Origin: VRUE01 sp963706605
Lineage (GTDB): Bacteria > Actinomycetota > Thermoleophilia > Solirubrobacterales > 70-9
NCBI GenBank assembly: GCA_963706605.1
Contig: OY970165.1
Location: 1,178,001 to 1,242,000 of the forward strand
Direction of reading: 5' to 3'
DNA: 64,000 nt
In this document: positions 32,336 through 42,294 of the stretch, piece by piece
Position numbering within the stretch: position 1 is the stretch's first letter
Layout of the letters: each line of letters opens with the position of its first letter
Notes under the pieces: generated by a model
Databases searched by the model: none
What the model was told of the DNA's origin: nothing
The model's input: the letters and a program-made list of their open reading frames with translations, nothing else
Position numbers and translations under genes: made by a program

Positions 32336-32833
32336 TCAGTCGCGGCTGGGCATCTGGATCCGCGCCATCGCCTTCACCATGAAGTAGAAGAACGTGCCGG
32401 AGACGGCGAGCAGCCCCAGCGTGACCGCGAACTGGGCGACGCTCGCCGCCTGCACGGCGAGGCCGAAGACGGCGCTGAAGATGAGGAAGACGAGCAGGAG
32501 CTGGAAGCCCAGCACCGCCCAGTAGCGGGCCCGCCACATGCCCCAGGCCATGATCCCCATCAACAGAGCTGGTGCCAGCACCTGGGCGAAGTGGGGTTTG
32601 TCGCCTTCGACCTTGACCCCGGCCAGGTAGCCGGCCAGGATCGAGATCGCGATCAGCGCGGCGAGGGCGGCGGCGATCGTCACCACCAGCGGTCGCTCCC
32701 CCTCGGCCAGCGGGGGGAGGTTCTCGCGCACCTCTTGGTTGCGCTGCTCGGCGCGGGCGTAGCCGTGCTCCATCCGCTCGCGCGGCGTCGGAGGGGCGCC
32801 GCGCTGCTTGCGCTTGCGCGGTGCGTCAGCCAC
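32336..32833 (-). CDS. Membrane protein of unknown function
   Basis: A 165-residue protein. A basic, proline-rich N-terminus (residues 1-50) is followed by four hydrophobic spans, starting VVTIAAALAALIAISILAGY and ending TLGLLAVSGTFFYFMVKAMA. The GTG at 32833 is preferred because it gives MADAPRKRKQRG and overlaps the thiE stop by 8 nt; the frame is open further upstream inside thiE. No family recognised. Its place between thiE and lpdA is likely operon structure and not evidence of function. Confidence 0.7.
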   Translation of the reverse strand: MADAPRKRKQRGAPPTPRERMEHGYARAEQRNQEVRENLPPLAEGERPLVVTIAAALAALIAISILAGYLAGVKVEGDKPHFAQVLAPALLMGIMAWGMWRARYWAVLGFQLLLVFLIFSAVFGLAVQAASVAQFAVTLGLLAVSGTFFYFMVKAMARIQMPSRD

Positions 32834-33512
32834 CGGGAGGGGCCTCCCCGACGGCGCCCAGCGCTCCTCGCAGCTCGGCGGCGACCGCGGCGGGTTCGTC
32901 GGCATCGCGGATCGCCCGCACGACCCCGAGCCGCCGCGCCCCGGCGGCGACCACGTCGGCCGCGTTGGTGGCGTCGATTCCACCGATCGCGAAGAAGGGG
33001 TGGGCGGCGTTGGCGGCGGCGTGCTCGACCAGGCCGAGGCCGACGCCCGGTCGTCCCGCTTTGGTCGGCGTCTCCCAGACCGGGCCGACGCTGACGTAGT
33101 CCACCGGCTGCTCGGCAGAGGCCGCCAGCTGCTGCTCGGAGTGGGTGGAGAGCCCGACGATCGCCTCCGGCCCGAGGATCTCTCGCGCCTCGGCCGCCCC
33201 CACGTCGTCCTGGCCGACGTGGACGCCGTCGGCGTCGCAGGACTGCGCCAGGTAGGGGTCGTCGTTGACGATGAAGAGGGTGCTGTAGGTGTCGCAGAGG
33301 CGACGGAAGGTCTGCGCCGAGCGTTCGACCTCGTCCCGGCCCAGCTCCTTCTCGCGCAGCTGGACGATGTCGACGCCGCCGCTCAGGGCGGCGCGCAGCA
33401 GGGCCTCCGGCTCTTCGCCGCGGGGCATCGCCTCGCAGACGAAATAGAGGCGGGCGGTGCGCAGCCGCTCGCGCCGCAGCGGGCCGTGGGCCTCGGGCAT
33501 CGCCAAGCTCAT
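32826..33512 (-). CDS. thiE: Thiamine-phosphate synthase
   Basis: A 228-residue TIM-barrel enzyme that joins the thiazole and pyrimidine halves of thiamine. Signature parts are VDIVQLREKELG, FIVNDDPYLAQSCDADGVHVG, GLSTHSEQQ, VSVGPVWETPTKAG and FFAIGGIDATNAADV. The ATG at 33512 gives MSLAMPEAHG; the frame is open upstream through the riboswitch region but that part is not coding. It is divergent from the riboswitch-controlled thiO-thiSG operon, with about 50 bp to the aptamer, so only thiO-thiSG is clearly under the switch. Confidence 0.93.
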   Translation of the reverse strand: MSLAMPEAHGPLRRERLRTARLYFVCEAMPRGEEPEALLRAALSGGVDIVQLREKELGRDEVERSAQTFRRLCDTYSTLFIVNDDPYLAQSCDADGVHVGQDDVGAAEAREILGPEAIVGLSTHSEQQLAASAEQPVDYVSVGPVWETPTKAGRPGVGLGLVEHAAANAAHPFFAIGGIDATNAADVVAAGARRLGVVRAIRDADEPAAVAAELRGALGAVGEAPPGG

Positions 33513-33560
33513 AGGGCGATTATGGCTTGAAGGGCCCGGCGGAGGGGTAGCATCGGTGTC

Positions 33561-33660
33561 GTACGGGAGCCCATGGTGTCCGTCGACACCGAGGCTGAGA
33601 GGGTGGCATCGAGGCCACCGACCGTTTGGACCTGATCCGGGTAATGCCGGCGGAGGCAAG
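33561..33660 (+). promoter_or_regulatory. TPP riboswitch (THI element)
   Basis: The conserved TPP aptamer is readable: acgggagccc, then ggctgaga in the pyrimidine-sensing arm, and cctgatccgggtaatgccgg followed by the closing ggaggcaag. It ends 3 nt before the thiO start, so it likely controls access to the ribosome site when thiamine diphosphate is bound. Confidence 0.93.
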
Positions 33661-33663
33661 TGT

Positions 33664-34812
33664 GTGAGCGAACAGCGGAGCTACGACGCGGTAATCGTCG
33701 GAGGCGGGGTCATCGGCCTCTCCTGCGCCTGGCGCGCAGCGCAGCGGGGCGCCCGTGTCGCCGTCGTCGAGAAGTCCCAGCCGCCGGCGGGAGCGACGCG
33801 GGTCGCCGCCGGGATGCTGGCGCCGGTCGGCGAGCTCGCCTTCGGCGAGCCGGAGCTTCTGAAGATGACCCTGGCCGCGGCCGCGCTCTATCCGGACTTC
33901 GTCGCCGAGCTGGAGGAGGCGAGTGGGATCTCCACCGGATACACGAGCTGTGGCGCCCTGCACGTGGCGCTCGACCGCGACGAGGCGGCGGAGCTGCGCC
34001 GTGTGCACGAGCTGCAGCGCTCACTCGACCTCGGCGCCGAGTGGTTGCCGCCGCGCCGCTGCCGCGAACTGGAGCCCGGCCTGACCCCCGCCTTCAACGG
34101 CGGTGTTCACGCGCCGAGCGAGGCATCGGTCGACCCGCGGGCGCTCTCCATGGCGCTGCTGACGGCGCTCGACGCCGAGGGTGTTGAGCTGTTGAGCGGA
34201 ACGGGCGTCGCGGAGGCGCTGCTCGACGGCGGGCGAATCGAGGGCGTGAGGACGGACCACGGCGAGGAGCTGCGCGCGGCATCTGTCGTTCTCGCTGCGG
34301 GCGCCTGGTCCGGCCAGGTCGAGTGGCTGCCGGAGCGCGCCCGTCCGCCGGTGCGCCCGGTCAAGGGCCAGATCCTCGAGCTGCGCGCGCGCGACGGAGC
34401 GGCGCCCTGCGAGCGCATCGTCGCTTCCGAGCGCGTCTACCTGGTGCCGCGACCCGACGGCCGCCTGATCGTCGGCGCCACGGTCGAGGAGCAGGGATTC
34501 GACACCGCGGTGACGGCGGGCGGCGTCCACGAGCTGCTGCGCGAGGCCTACCGGCTGCTGCCCGAGGTCGCCGAGATGGAGCTGGTCGAGGCGACCGCGG
34601 GATTGCGGCCCGGGACGCCCGACAACCTGCCGCTGGTCGGCGTGAGCGGCGTCGACGGCCTGCTCTGGGCGACCGGACACTTTCGCAACGGGATCCTGCT
34701 GGCGCCCCTGGCCGCCGACACGATCGCCCACCTCCTCCCGCAAGGGCGTTCGCACTTATCCGTGAATATCACGGATAAGTGCGAACGCACGGCGAGTGAG
34801 GCGCGTCGGTGA
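33664..34812 (+). CDS. thiO: Glycine oxidase ThiO
   Basis: A 382-residue FAD-dependent D-amino-acid-oxidase-family protein that oxidises glycine to the imine needed for the thiazole ring. The N-terminal FAD motif is AVIVGGGVIGLSCAWRAA, and the C-terminal part has AGLRPGTPDNLPLVG and ATGHFRNGILLAPL, as expected. The GTG at 33664 directly follows the TPP riboswitch. The last ~20 residues after HLLPQ are encoded by a palindromic repeat (34746-34788) and are not part of the family. It overlaps the thiSG start by 4 nt. Confidence 0.92.
   Translation: MSEQRSYDAVIVGGGVIGLSCAWRAAQRGARVAVVEKSQPPAGATRVAAGMLAPVGELAFGEPELLKMTLAAAALYPDFVAELEEASGISTGYTSCGALHVALDRDEAAELRRVHELQRSLDLGAEWLPPRRCRELEPGLTPAFNGGVHAPSEASVDPRALSMALLTALDAEGVELLSGTGVAEALLDGGRIEGVRTDHGEELRAASVVLAAGAWSGQVEWLPERARPPVRPVKGQILELRARDGAAPCERIVASERVYLVPRPDGRLIVGATVEEQGFDTAVTAGGVHELLREAYRLLPEVAEMELVEATAGLRPGTPDNLPLVGVSGVDGLLWATGHFRNGILLAPLAADTIAHLLPQGRSHLSVNITDKCERTASEARR
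34746..34788. repeat. Perfect 20-bp-arm palindrome inside the thiO 3' end
   Basis: Arms 34746-34765 and 34769-34788 are exact complements around a 3-nt loop. The 16-nt core cgttcgcacttatccg is the same as in the hairpin at 26770-26820. Here it is translated as the C-terminal tail of ThiO. Confidence 0.75.
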
Positions 34813-35783
34813 GGATCGAGCTGAACGGCGAGCAGCGTGAGCTGCCGGAGGGGGCGACGCTCGCCGACGCGGTGCGCGAGAGCGGTGCCGAGCAGCAGGG
34901 CAGGGGCGTCGCAGTGGCACTCGACGGCGAGGTGGTTCCGCGCGCCGAGTGGGACGCGACCCCACTGGCTGAGGGCCACAAGGTCGAGGTGCTGGCTGCG
35001 ATCCAGGGCGGCGCCGAAGGCTGGGAGCTGGGCGGCCGGCAGTGGTCCTCGCGCCTGATCGCCGGCACCGGCGGCTTCCGCTCGCTGGAGCAGATGGAGG
35101 AGGCGCTGCTCGCCTCCGGCGCCGAGATCGTCACCGTCGCCCTGCGCCGCATCGATCCCGAGGCGAAGGGCTCGGTCCTCGACGTGCTCGACCGGCTCGG
35201 GCTCTTCGCGCTGCCCAACACGGCCGGCTGCTTCACCGCGCGCGACGCGGTCCGCACCGCCCGCCTCGCCCGCGAGGCGTTCGGAACCGAGTGGATCAAG
35301 CTGGAGGTGATCGGCGACGACCGCACGCTCTACCCCGATGCCGTCGAGCTGCTCGACGCCGCCGAGACCCTCGTCGGCGAGGGCTTCACCGTCCTGCCCT
35401 ACACCAACGACGACCCGATCCTCGCCCGCCGCCTCGAGGAGGCGGGCTGCGCGGCGGTGATGCCACTCGGCTCGCCGATCGGCTCGGGCGCCGGCATCCG
35501 CAACCCCTACAACGTCGCGATCATCGCCGAGCGGGCCGCGGTCCCGGTCGTCCTCGACGCGGGCATTGGCACCGCCTCCGACGCCGCCCTGGCGATGGAG
35601 CTGGGCTGCGCCGCGGTGATGGCGGCCAGCTCGATCTTCGGCGCCGAAGATCCGACCGCGATGGCCACCGCCCTGCGGGGCGCGGTCGAGGCGGGTCACG
35701 CCGCCCGCCGCGCCGGCCGCATCCCCCTCCGCACCCACGCCGAGGCTTCCACCCCCGAGGAGGGGCTGCCCGAGCTTTCCTGA
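34809..35783 (+). CDS. thiG: ThiS-ThiG fusion: sulfur carrier and thiazole synthase
   Basis: A 324-residue fusion. Residues 1-68 are ThiS (beta-grasp), ending in the diglycine IQGG at 67-68. Residues ~72-324 are thiazole synthase ThiG, with the Schiff-base lysine at 164 (EWIKLEVIGD), LPNTAGCFTARDAV, MPLGSPIGSGAGI and DAGIGTASDAALAMELG. ThiG builds the thiazole phosphate from deoxyxylulose phosphate, the glycine imine made by ThiO, and sulfur carried on ThiS. Fused ThiS-ThiG proteins are known, but an internal diglycine cannot carry a C-terminal thiocarboxylate unless the chain is cut. It starts at GTG within the thiO stop. Confidence 0.92.
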   Translation: MRIELNGEQRELPEGATLADAVRESGAEQQGRGVAVALDGEVVPRAEWDATPLAEGHKVEVLAAIQGGAEGWELGGRQWSSRLIAGTGGFRSLEQMEEALLASGAEIVTVALRRIDPEAKGSVLDVLDRLGLFALPNTAGCFTARDAVRTARLAREAFGTEWIKLEVIGDDRTLYPDAVELLDAAETLVGEGFTVLPYTNDDPILARRLEEAGCAAVMPLGSPIGSGAGIRNPYNVAIIAERAAVPVVLDAGIGTASDAALAMELGCAAVMAASSIFGAEDPTAMATALRGAVEAGHAARRAGRIPLRTHAEASTPEEGLPELS

Positions 35784-35805
35784 TCGGATTACCATGGGCC
35801 CGCAC

Positions 35806-35879
35806 GCCCCTGTAGCTCAGTTGGTTAGAGCGGCGGCCTTTTAAGCCGCGCGGCGCGGGTTCGAATCCCGCCGGGGGCA
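35806..35879 (+). tRNA. tRNA-Lys (TTT)
   Basis: A 74-nt cloverleaf. Acceptor GCCCCTG pairs with CGGGGGC (one T-G pair), discriminator A. The anticodon stem GCGGC/GCCGC encloses CTTTTAA, so the anticodon is TTT. T loop TTCGAAT. CCA not encoded. Confidence 0.95.
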
Positions 35880-35883
35880 TCGG

Positions 35884-36414
35884 CTAGGTCGGGGTGCGCC
35901 TCGGCCGGGGGGGCAGGACGGTGAAGGTTGCGCGCTTGCCCTGGCCGGTGCCGGCGCTGCTCTTAGCGGTGGCGGTGAGGCGGTAGGGGCCGGGCGGGAG
36001 GTCGGTGAGCTTCCCGGCGTGACGGTACTGGCCGCTGAAATCGACTGAGGTGCGGCCGGCGGGGAAATGCTTGGTCAGGCGTGTGACGACGTGGAAGGGG
36101 CGGCCGTGCCGTGCTTCGATTGCGAGCGTCACGGTCGCCGGTGAGGAGAGCGAGAGCTTCACCTTGGTCCCCCAGTTGCCGCTCGCCGGGACCCTTCCGA
36201 GCGGCTTGGCGTGAAAGCTCTTCGGCTTTACCGCGAGCGACCCGATCTTCGGAGGCGCGACGAGCCGGCCAGGCGCCGCGCGAATGCCCCCGTTCGTCAC
36301 CGCGGGGCACGGGCCTTCGTGGATCGAGGTGGCCGTCGGGCACGAGTCTTGGGTGACGTCGCCGTAACCATCGACGTCGACATCGGGCTCGATGTCGACG
36401 TCGTACATGATCAC
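35884..36414 (-). CDS. C-terminal part of a secreted calcium-binding-repeat protein (probable frameshift)
   Basis: A 176-residue reading frame beginning at GTG 36414. It opens with an EF-type acidic repeat, DVDVDGYGDVTQDSCP, followed by a beta-sandwich-like domain (KVKLSLSSPATVTLAIEA) and a basic C-terminus. It lacks a signal peptide although the domain is of an exported type. The preceding frame (36411-37562) ends just before it and carries a matching repeat, DEDHDGYGDASQDLC. The two probably form one secreted protein split by a single-base change, with continuous protein-like sequence on both sides of the junction. Whether the break is real or a sequencing error is open. Confidence 0.55.
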   Translation of the reverse strand: MIMYDVDIEPDVDVDGYGDVTQDSCPTATSIHEGPCPAVTNGGIRAAPGRLVAPPKIGSLAVKPKSFHAKPLGRVPASGNWGTKVKLSLSSPATVTLAIEARHGRPFHVVTRLTKHFPAGRTSVDFSGQYRHAGKLTDLPPGPYRLTATAKSSAGTGQGKRATFTVLPPRPRRTPT

Positions 36415-37562
36415 GCCGTTGTGGATTCACCGACGACACCGGTGACGCCGGAGATCGGGGCTTCCGTGCGTGAGTAGGTCGCCTGACCGCCGAGGCTTGA
36501 CTGGAAGCCGGGAACGGTGCTCCCGGGTACCGCCAGGCCGACATAGCCGCTCGCAGGGATCGGCATCCGGGTCTGGAAGCTCGAGATCTTCGAGAACGTC
36601 GGGTCGGTGGGCGCGGTCACGTTCTCAGTTTCGCTCGTGCTGAGCACGTGGTACGCGTGAAATGCCCCGCCGCTTCCTCCCGGATTGTCGGTGAGGACGT
36701 GGATTCGGTACGCGCCGTTGCTGCCATTCAGAACACGCCAGCGAACGATGACCCCGGGTGAGGAGGCTGCGGTGGAGACCCCGCCGATGGAGGTCTGTAC
36801 GTATAGACAGGAGGGAAGGCAGGCCGCCGGTTTGACCGAGCGTTCGCCCTGCAGGTCACTGCCGAAGAGCGAACCCGAGCAGGCCGAGGTAGCGATCGGC
36901 GAGCCGAGACAGAGGTCCTGCGATGCGTCCCCGTAGCCGTCGTGGTCTTCGTCGGGCTCGAGCACGGCTTCGAGGTTGACCCGGCGTTCGGCCACCGGTG
37001 AACCGGGCCCCGAGAGGCTGCCGCCCGCCGCCGTGGCCGTGGACACTCTCACTTCGTCTTCGGTGGCGGTGCTTTTGAAGAAGAATGGCGTCGATTCGAG
37101 GAGTGCACTGGCGTGGAAGCGCGCAGCGAGGACGTCGCCCGCGTGCGCCGGCAGGCGGTCGTAGAAACTGCCCACAGTTTTTTTCGGCAATCCAAGGAGG
37201 TTGTGGGCCGTGCCCTCGCTGACGACAGTGCCCGTTGCCGAACCGGTCCTATGTACGGTCTGAACCTGCACGGTGTCGGCGGCTTCGATGAAGTTGCCGA
37301 CGTAAGTGCCGCTGGCGACGATCACCCCGTCGAACGGGATCAAATAGGAATTGCTGGTCGGACTTGCCTCATGCATCTGCGCCACGGTGCAGTCGCACCC
37401 GCCCGCCCCGGTGGCGGTTTCGGTGGTGGCTGCGCTGCCGACCTGGCCAAGGTGAACAGGCGTCGGCGCGGCCTCGGCGGGCGTTGCGGCGAGTGCCGCC
37501 GCAAGGACAACTGGCAAAAGCACGAGCCCAGAGAGCGATCGGACGAAACGCACGGCCTCCAT
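36411..37562 (-). CDS. Secreted beta-rich protein with signal peptide (N-terminal part)
   Basis: A 383-residue exported protein. A Sec signal peptide is clear (LSGLVLLPVVLAAALAATPA followed by EAAP). The mature part is beta-rich and Thr/Ser/Gly-rich, with a thrombospondin-type-3-like calcium motif DEDHDGYGDASQDLC near residue 215. It ends in GVVGESTTA at a TGA that overlaps the next frame by 4 nt. The downstream frame supplies the expected continuation (a second DxDGYGD motif), so this is probably the front part of a frameshifted gene. Function unknown; cell-surface or extracellular location is likely. Confidence 0.65.
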   Translation of the reverse strand: MEAVRFVRSLSGLVLLPVVLAAALAATPAEAAPTPVHLGQVGSAATTETATGAGGCDCTVAQMHEASPTSNSYLIPFDGVIVASGTYVGNFIEAADTVQVQTVHRTGSATGTVVSEGTAHNLLGLPKKTVGSFYDRLPAHAGDVLAARFHASALLESTPFFFKSTATEDEVRVSTATAAGGSLSGPGSPVAERRVNLEAVLEPDEDHDGYGDASQDLCLGSPIATSACSGSLFGSDLQGERSVKPAACLPSCLYVQTSIGGVSTAASSPGVIVRWRVLNGSNGAYRIHVLTDNPGGSGGAFHAYHVLSTSETENVTAPTDPTFSKISSFQTRMPIPASGYVGLAVPGSTVPGFQSSLGGQATYSRTEAPISGVTGVVGESTTA

Positions 37563-37723
37563 TCAACAGGTAAACGCGGGGTCGGTGTGAATTCCCCTAA
37601 CTGGCCGGACGAAAATTCCGCCGCTCCTCGCTCGCAGCGCCAATGCGGGCGTGCGAGACCGGCTCGCCCTCGATTTGCGCGGCCCAGTTCGTCTTGTGTT
37701 CTACTGGGGGCACTGCTGCTGAC

Positions 37724-38362
37724 TCAACTGGGCTTCTTCCCCCCGACGAGCGAGAGCTCGAGCCACTTCCAGTAGCAGTCGACGTTGCCGAAGCCCGCCT
37801 CGCGCAGCCAGCTCAGCTGATCCTCCAGGCGCGCCGGTTGGTCGGAGGGGTCCTGCTGGCGTCCATCGAAGCCGAATGCGGATTGGCTCAGCTCGTGAAG
37901 CTCTGCCGTGGGCGCCGCGACGACATCGAGGTCATAGAAGACCCCGTCAGGTCGGAGCAGCCCGAACACTTCGGCGAACAATCCCCTCTTGCGCTCATCC
38001 GGGAGGTGGTGGATGGCCAGGGCCGAGACCACCACGTCGAATTGGCCCAGGGAGTCGGGAAGGGGTTGCATCAGGTCGTGTGCTTCGACGCGGACCTCCT
38101 CCGCGTCGTCGAAGCGCTGCTGCGCGGCGTCAACCAGCGCCGGCGAGAGATCAAGTCCGATCGCTGCGGCATCGGGCCAGTGCTGTCGCAGCAAGGAGAT
38201 CATGCGGCCGTCACCGGTACCGAGGTCCAGGACCTGGCTGACTTCTCCCGGAATCAGGTGGTCCACCAGCATCCGCTCCGCGTCGACGGCATGGAGCATC
38301 CCGTCGCGGAACGAGGGCCAGTCCTCAGCCCACTGGAGGTTTTTCCACTCGGCGCCGCTCAC
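37724..38362 (-). CDS. SAM-dependent methyltransferase
   Basis: A 212-residue class I methyltransferase. Motif I is VLDLGTGDGRMISLL, an acidic residue follows the second strand (IGLDLSPALVDAA), and motif IV is DVVVSALAIHHLPD. The C-terminal part (LSWLREAGFGNVDCYWKWLELSLVGG) is that of the UbiE/Trm-like methyltransferase_11/25 group. The substrate is unknown and the neighbours give no lead. It stands alone between a secreted-protein gene and the purine cluster. Confidence 0.8.
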   Translation of the reverse strand: MSGAEWKNLQWAEDWPSFRDGMLHAVDAERMLVDHLIPGEVSQVLDLGTGDGRMISLLRQHWPDAAAIGLDLSPALVDAAQQRFDDAEEVRVEAHDLMQPLPDSLGQFDVVVSALAIHHLPDERKRGLFAEVFGLLRPDGVFYDLDVVAAPTAELHELSQSAFGFDGRQQDPSDQPARLEDQLSWLREAGFGNVDCYWKWLELSLVGGKKPS

Positions 38363-38424
38363 GGCCGCAGGTTCTCACATTTCGGGTCGTTCTTTTGGTC
38401 AGCGAGAGGGCTCGGCTAGCCTCG

Positions 38425-38510
38425 GTGACCACCGTGCACGCGCCGCCCGATGCGCCGATCCTGATCCTCACCGGGCCCCGGGAGTCGGAAAGACTACGAC
38501 GGCCGGCACC
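38425..38510 (+). pseudogene. Remnant of a P-loop ATPase/kinase gene
   Basis: From GTG at 38425 the sequence reads VTTVHAPPDAPILILTGP and then shifts frame. One added C in the run near 38476 would restore PPGVGKTTTAG, a complete Walker A motif. Nothing after about 38510 continues the protein, and the purH stop follows at 38536. This looks like the truncated 5' end of a nucleotide-binding protein gene left by a deletion. Confidence 0.5.
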
Positions 38511-38535
38511 TCGCCGTACGCTCCCCAGCGGCGAG

Positions 38536-40144
<1,609 letters not shown>

Positions 40145-40152
<8 letters not shown>

Positions 40153-40759
40153 CGGTCAGAACGACGCGCGGGTCGCTCGCGTCGATCCTAACCAGCCCCC
40201 GAGCGATCATGCGGATCGCCTCCGGGTAGAGCTTGTGCTCGACCGCGTGGATCGCCCCCTCCAGTCGCTCCCGGTCGCGATCGGCCGGCACCGGCACCTC
40301 GCGCTGGACGATCGGCGGCCCGGTGTCGACCCCCTCGTCGACGAAGTGGACCGTCACCCCGGTCGTCTCCACACCCGCCGCCAGCGCCTGGCCGATCGCG
40401 TCGAGACCGGGGAACGCCGGCAGCAGCGCCGGGTGGATGTTGACGACGCGGTTGCGGAAGCGGGCGACAAAGGCGGGGGAGAGCAGTTGCATGTAGCCGG
40501 CGAGGACGACGAGGTCGGCGCCGCGCAACTCGATCCACTCCGCCATCGACCCGTCGCGCGCCTCGCGGTCGGCGAAGTCATCGCGCTGGAAGACGGCGGT
40601 TTCGACCCCGGCAGTCCGAGCGCGCTCCAGCGCCCGCGCCTCGGGCTTGTCGGATCCGACCCCGGCCACCTCGATTCCCTCGCGTCCATGCAGTGTGTCG
40701 AGGATCGCCTGGAGATTGGTCCCGCTTCCGGAGGCAAGTACAACCAACCTGAAGCTCAT
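40145..40759 (-). CDS. purN: Phosphoribosylglycinamide formyltransferase
   Basis: A 204-residue GAR transformylase using 10-formyl-tetrahydrofolate. Family motifs are VLASGSGTNLQAILD, the catalytic Asn/His region VNIHPALLPAFPGLDA, and VTVHFVDEGVDTGPPI. It immediately follows purF and overlaps purH. Confidence 0.96.
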
Positions 40760-42205
40760 CTAGCCGCCGGCCGGCACGACGGCGATGTCCTCCAGAGCGA
40801 ACTTGCCGTTCGCGTCGTCGGGGTCGCCGAGCGGGTAGCGGCCGGTGAAGCAGGCGTCGCAGTGGTCCTCGGGCGGGGTGCCGATCGCCTCGTAGACGCC
40901 CTCCATCGAGAGATAGGCGAGCGAGTCGGCGCCGAGCTCGTCGGCGATCTCCTCGATCGTCCGCTTGTGGGCGATCATCTCCTCGCGGGTCGACATGTCG
41001 ACGCCGTAGTGGCAGGGGTGGCGGATCGGCGGCGCCGAGATTCGCAGGTGCACCTCGCTCGCCCCGGCGTCGCGCAGCATGCCGACGATCTGGCGGGTCG
41101 TGTTGCCGCGCACGATCGAGTCGTCGACAACGACGATCCGCTGACCGGAGACGATCTCCGGTAGCGGGTTGAACTTGAGCCGCAGGCCGCGCTTGCGCAG
41201 CTCCTGTCCCGGCTGGATGAAGGTGCGGGCGACGTAGCGGTTCTTGATCAGGCCGTCGTCGCGGGGCAGCCCCGAGGCGCGCGCGAACCCCGCCGCGGCC
41301 GGGTTGCCGGAGTCCGGCACCGAGATCACCAGGTCGGCCTCGACCGGCGCCTCGCGCCAGAGAATCTCGCCCATCCGCCCCCGCACCTGCTGCAGGACCT
41401 TGCCCTCGAGGCGGCTGTCGGGGCGGGAGAAGTAGATGTGCTCGAAGACGCAGTGCGCGGGGCGCCCGGCCTTCACCACCTGGCGGGTCTCGAGGCCGCG
41501 CTCGGTCAGCGAGACCATCTCGCCGGGGTGCACTTCGCGCAGCAGCTCGGCGCCGACGATGTCGAAGGCGCAGCTCTCCGAGGCGACGACGAAGCGCTCG
41601 CCCAGCCGCCCCAGCGAGAGCGGGCGCACCCCGTGCGGGTCGCGGAAGGCGACAATCGCATGCTTGGTCATCGCCACGGTCGAGTAGGCGCCCTGCAGAC
41701 GCGGCATCACCTCGGCGACCGCGTCCTCGACGAACTTGCCGTCGTTGGAGGAGATCAGCGCCGCGATGATCTCCGAGTCGGAGCTGCCGCGGAAGGCGAT
41801 CCCGGCCTCCTTCAGCTCGTTCCAGAGCTCGACCGCGTTGGTCAGGTTGCCGTTGTGGGCCAGCGCCAGCTCGCGGCCGTCGTCGCGCCAGACCGGCTGC
41901 GCGTTCTCCCAGGAGCCGCCGCCGGTGGTCGAGTAGCGGACGTGGCCGATCGCCATGTCGCCCGCCAGCGCCCGCAGCTTCTCCTCATCGAAGACCTGGG
42001 AGACGAGCCCAGAGTCGCGCATCGTGGTGATGTGGCCGCCCTCGCAGGTGGCGATCCCGGCCGACTCCTGACCGCGGTGCTGGAGCGCGTAGAGGCCGAA
42101 GTAGGCGAGCCGGGCGACCTCGTGGCCGGGTGCGTATATGCCGAACACCCCGCATTCCTCGCGCGGGCCATCGCGATCTATCTGCTGCCCCTGAGGCGGA
42201 GTCAA
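40760..42205 (-). CDS. purF: Amidophosphoribosyltransferase
   Basis: A 481-residue glutamine PRPP amidotransferase, the first committed step of purine synthesis. The mature N-terminal nucleophile is the Cys in REECGVFGIYAPG, so about 17 residues should be cut as propeptide. The glutaminase has ALQHRGQESAGIA, the PRPP loop is VVVDDSIVRGNTT. Cysteines in PAHCVFEHIYFSRPDS, HPCHYG and DHCDACFTG match the iron-sulfur ligands of the Bacillus-type enzyme. It is the first gene of the purF-purN-purH run. Confidence 0.96.
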   Translation of the reverse strand: MTPPQGQQIDRDGPREECGVFGIYAPGHEVARLAYFGLYALQHRGQESAGIATCEGGHITTMRDSGLVSQVFDEEKLRALAGDMAIGHVRYSTTGGGSWENAQPVWRDDGRELALAHNGNLTNAVELWNELKEAGIAFRGSSDSEIIAALISSNDGKFVEDAVAEVMPRLQGAYSTVAMTKHAIVAFRDPHGVRPLSLGRLGERFVVASESCAFDIVGAELLREVHPGEMVSLTERGLETRQVVKAGRPAHCVFEHIYFSRPDSRLEGKVLQQVRGRMGEILWREAPVEADLVISVPDSGNPAAAGFARASGLPRDDGLIKNRYVARTFIQPGQELRKRGLRLKFNPLPEIVSGQRIVVVDDSIVRGNTTRQIVGMLRDAGASEVHLRISAPPIRHPCHYGVDMSTREEMIAHKRTIEEIADELGADSLAYLSMEGVYEAIGTPPEDHCDACFTGRYPLGDPDDANGKFALEDIAVVPAGG

Positions 42206-42294
42206 AGCGCGTTTCCTCGCGTTCGAAAGGACGTGACGCGCAGGCAGTCTGCCTACTCCGGCAGGGTAGCAGCGGCCGGAGACCGGACAGCCGT

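Noticed and set aside
33512..33659. Upstream extension of thiE through the riboswitch
   Set aside because: The region is the TPP aptamer on the other strand, and ThiE is complete from 33512.
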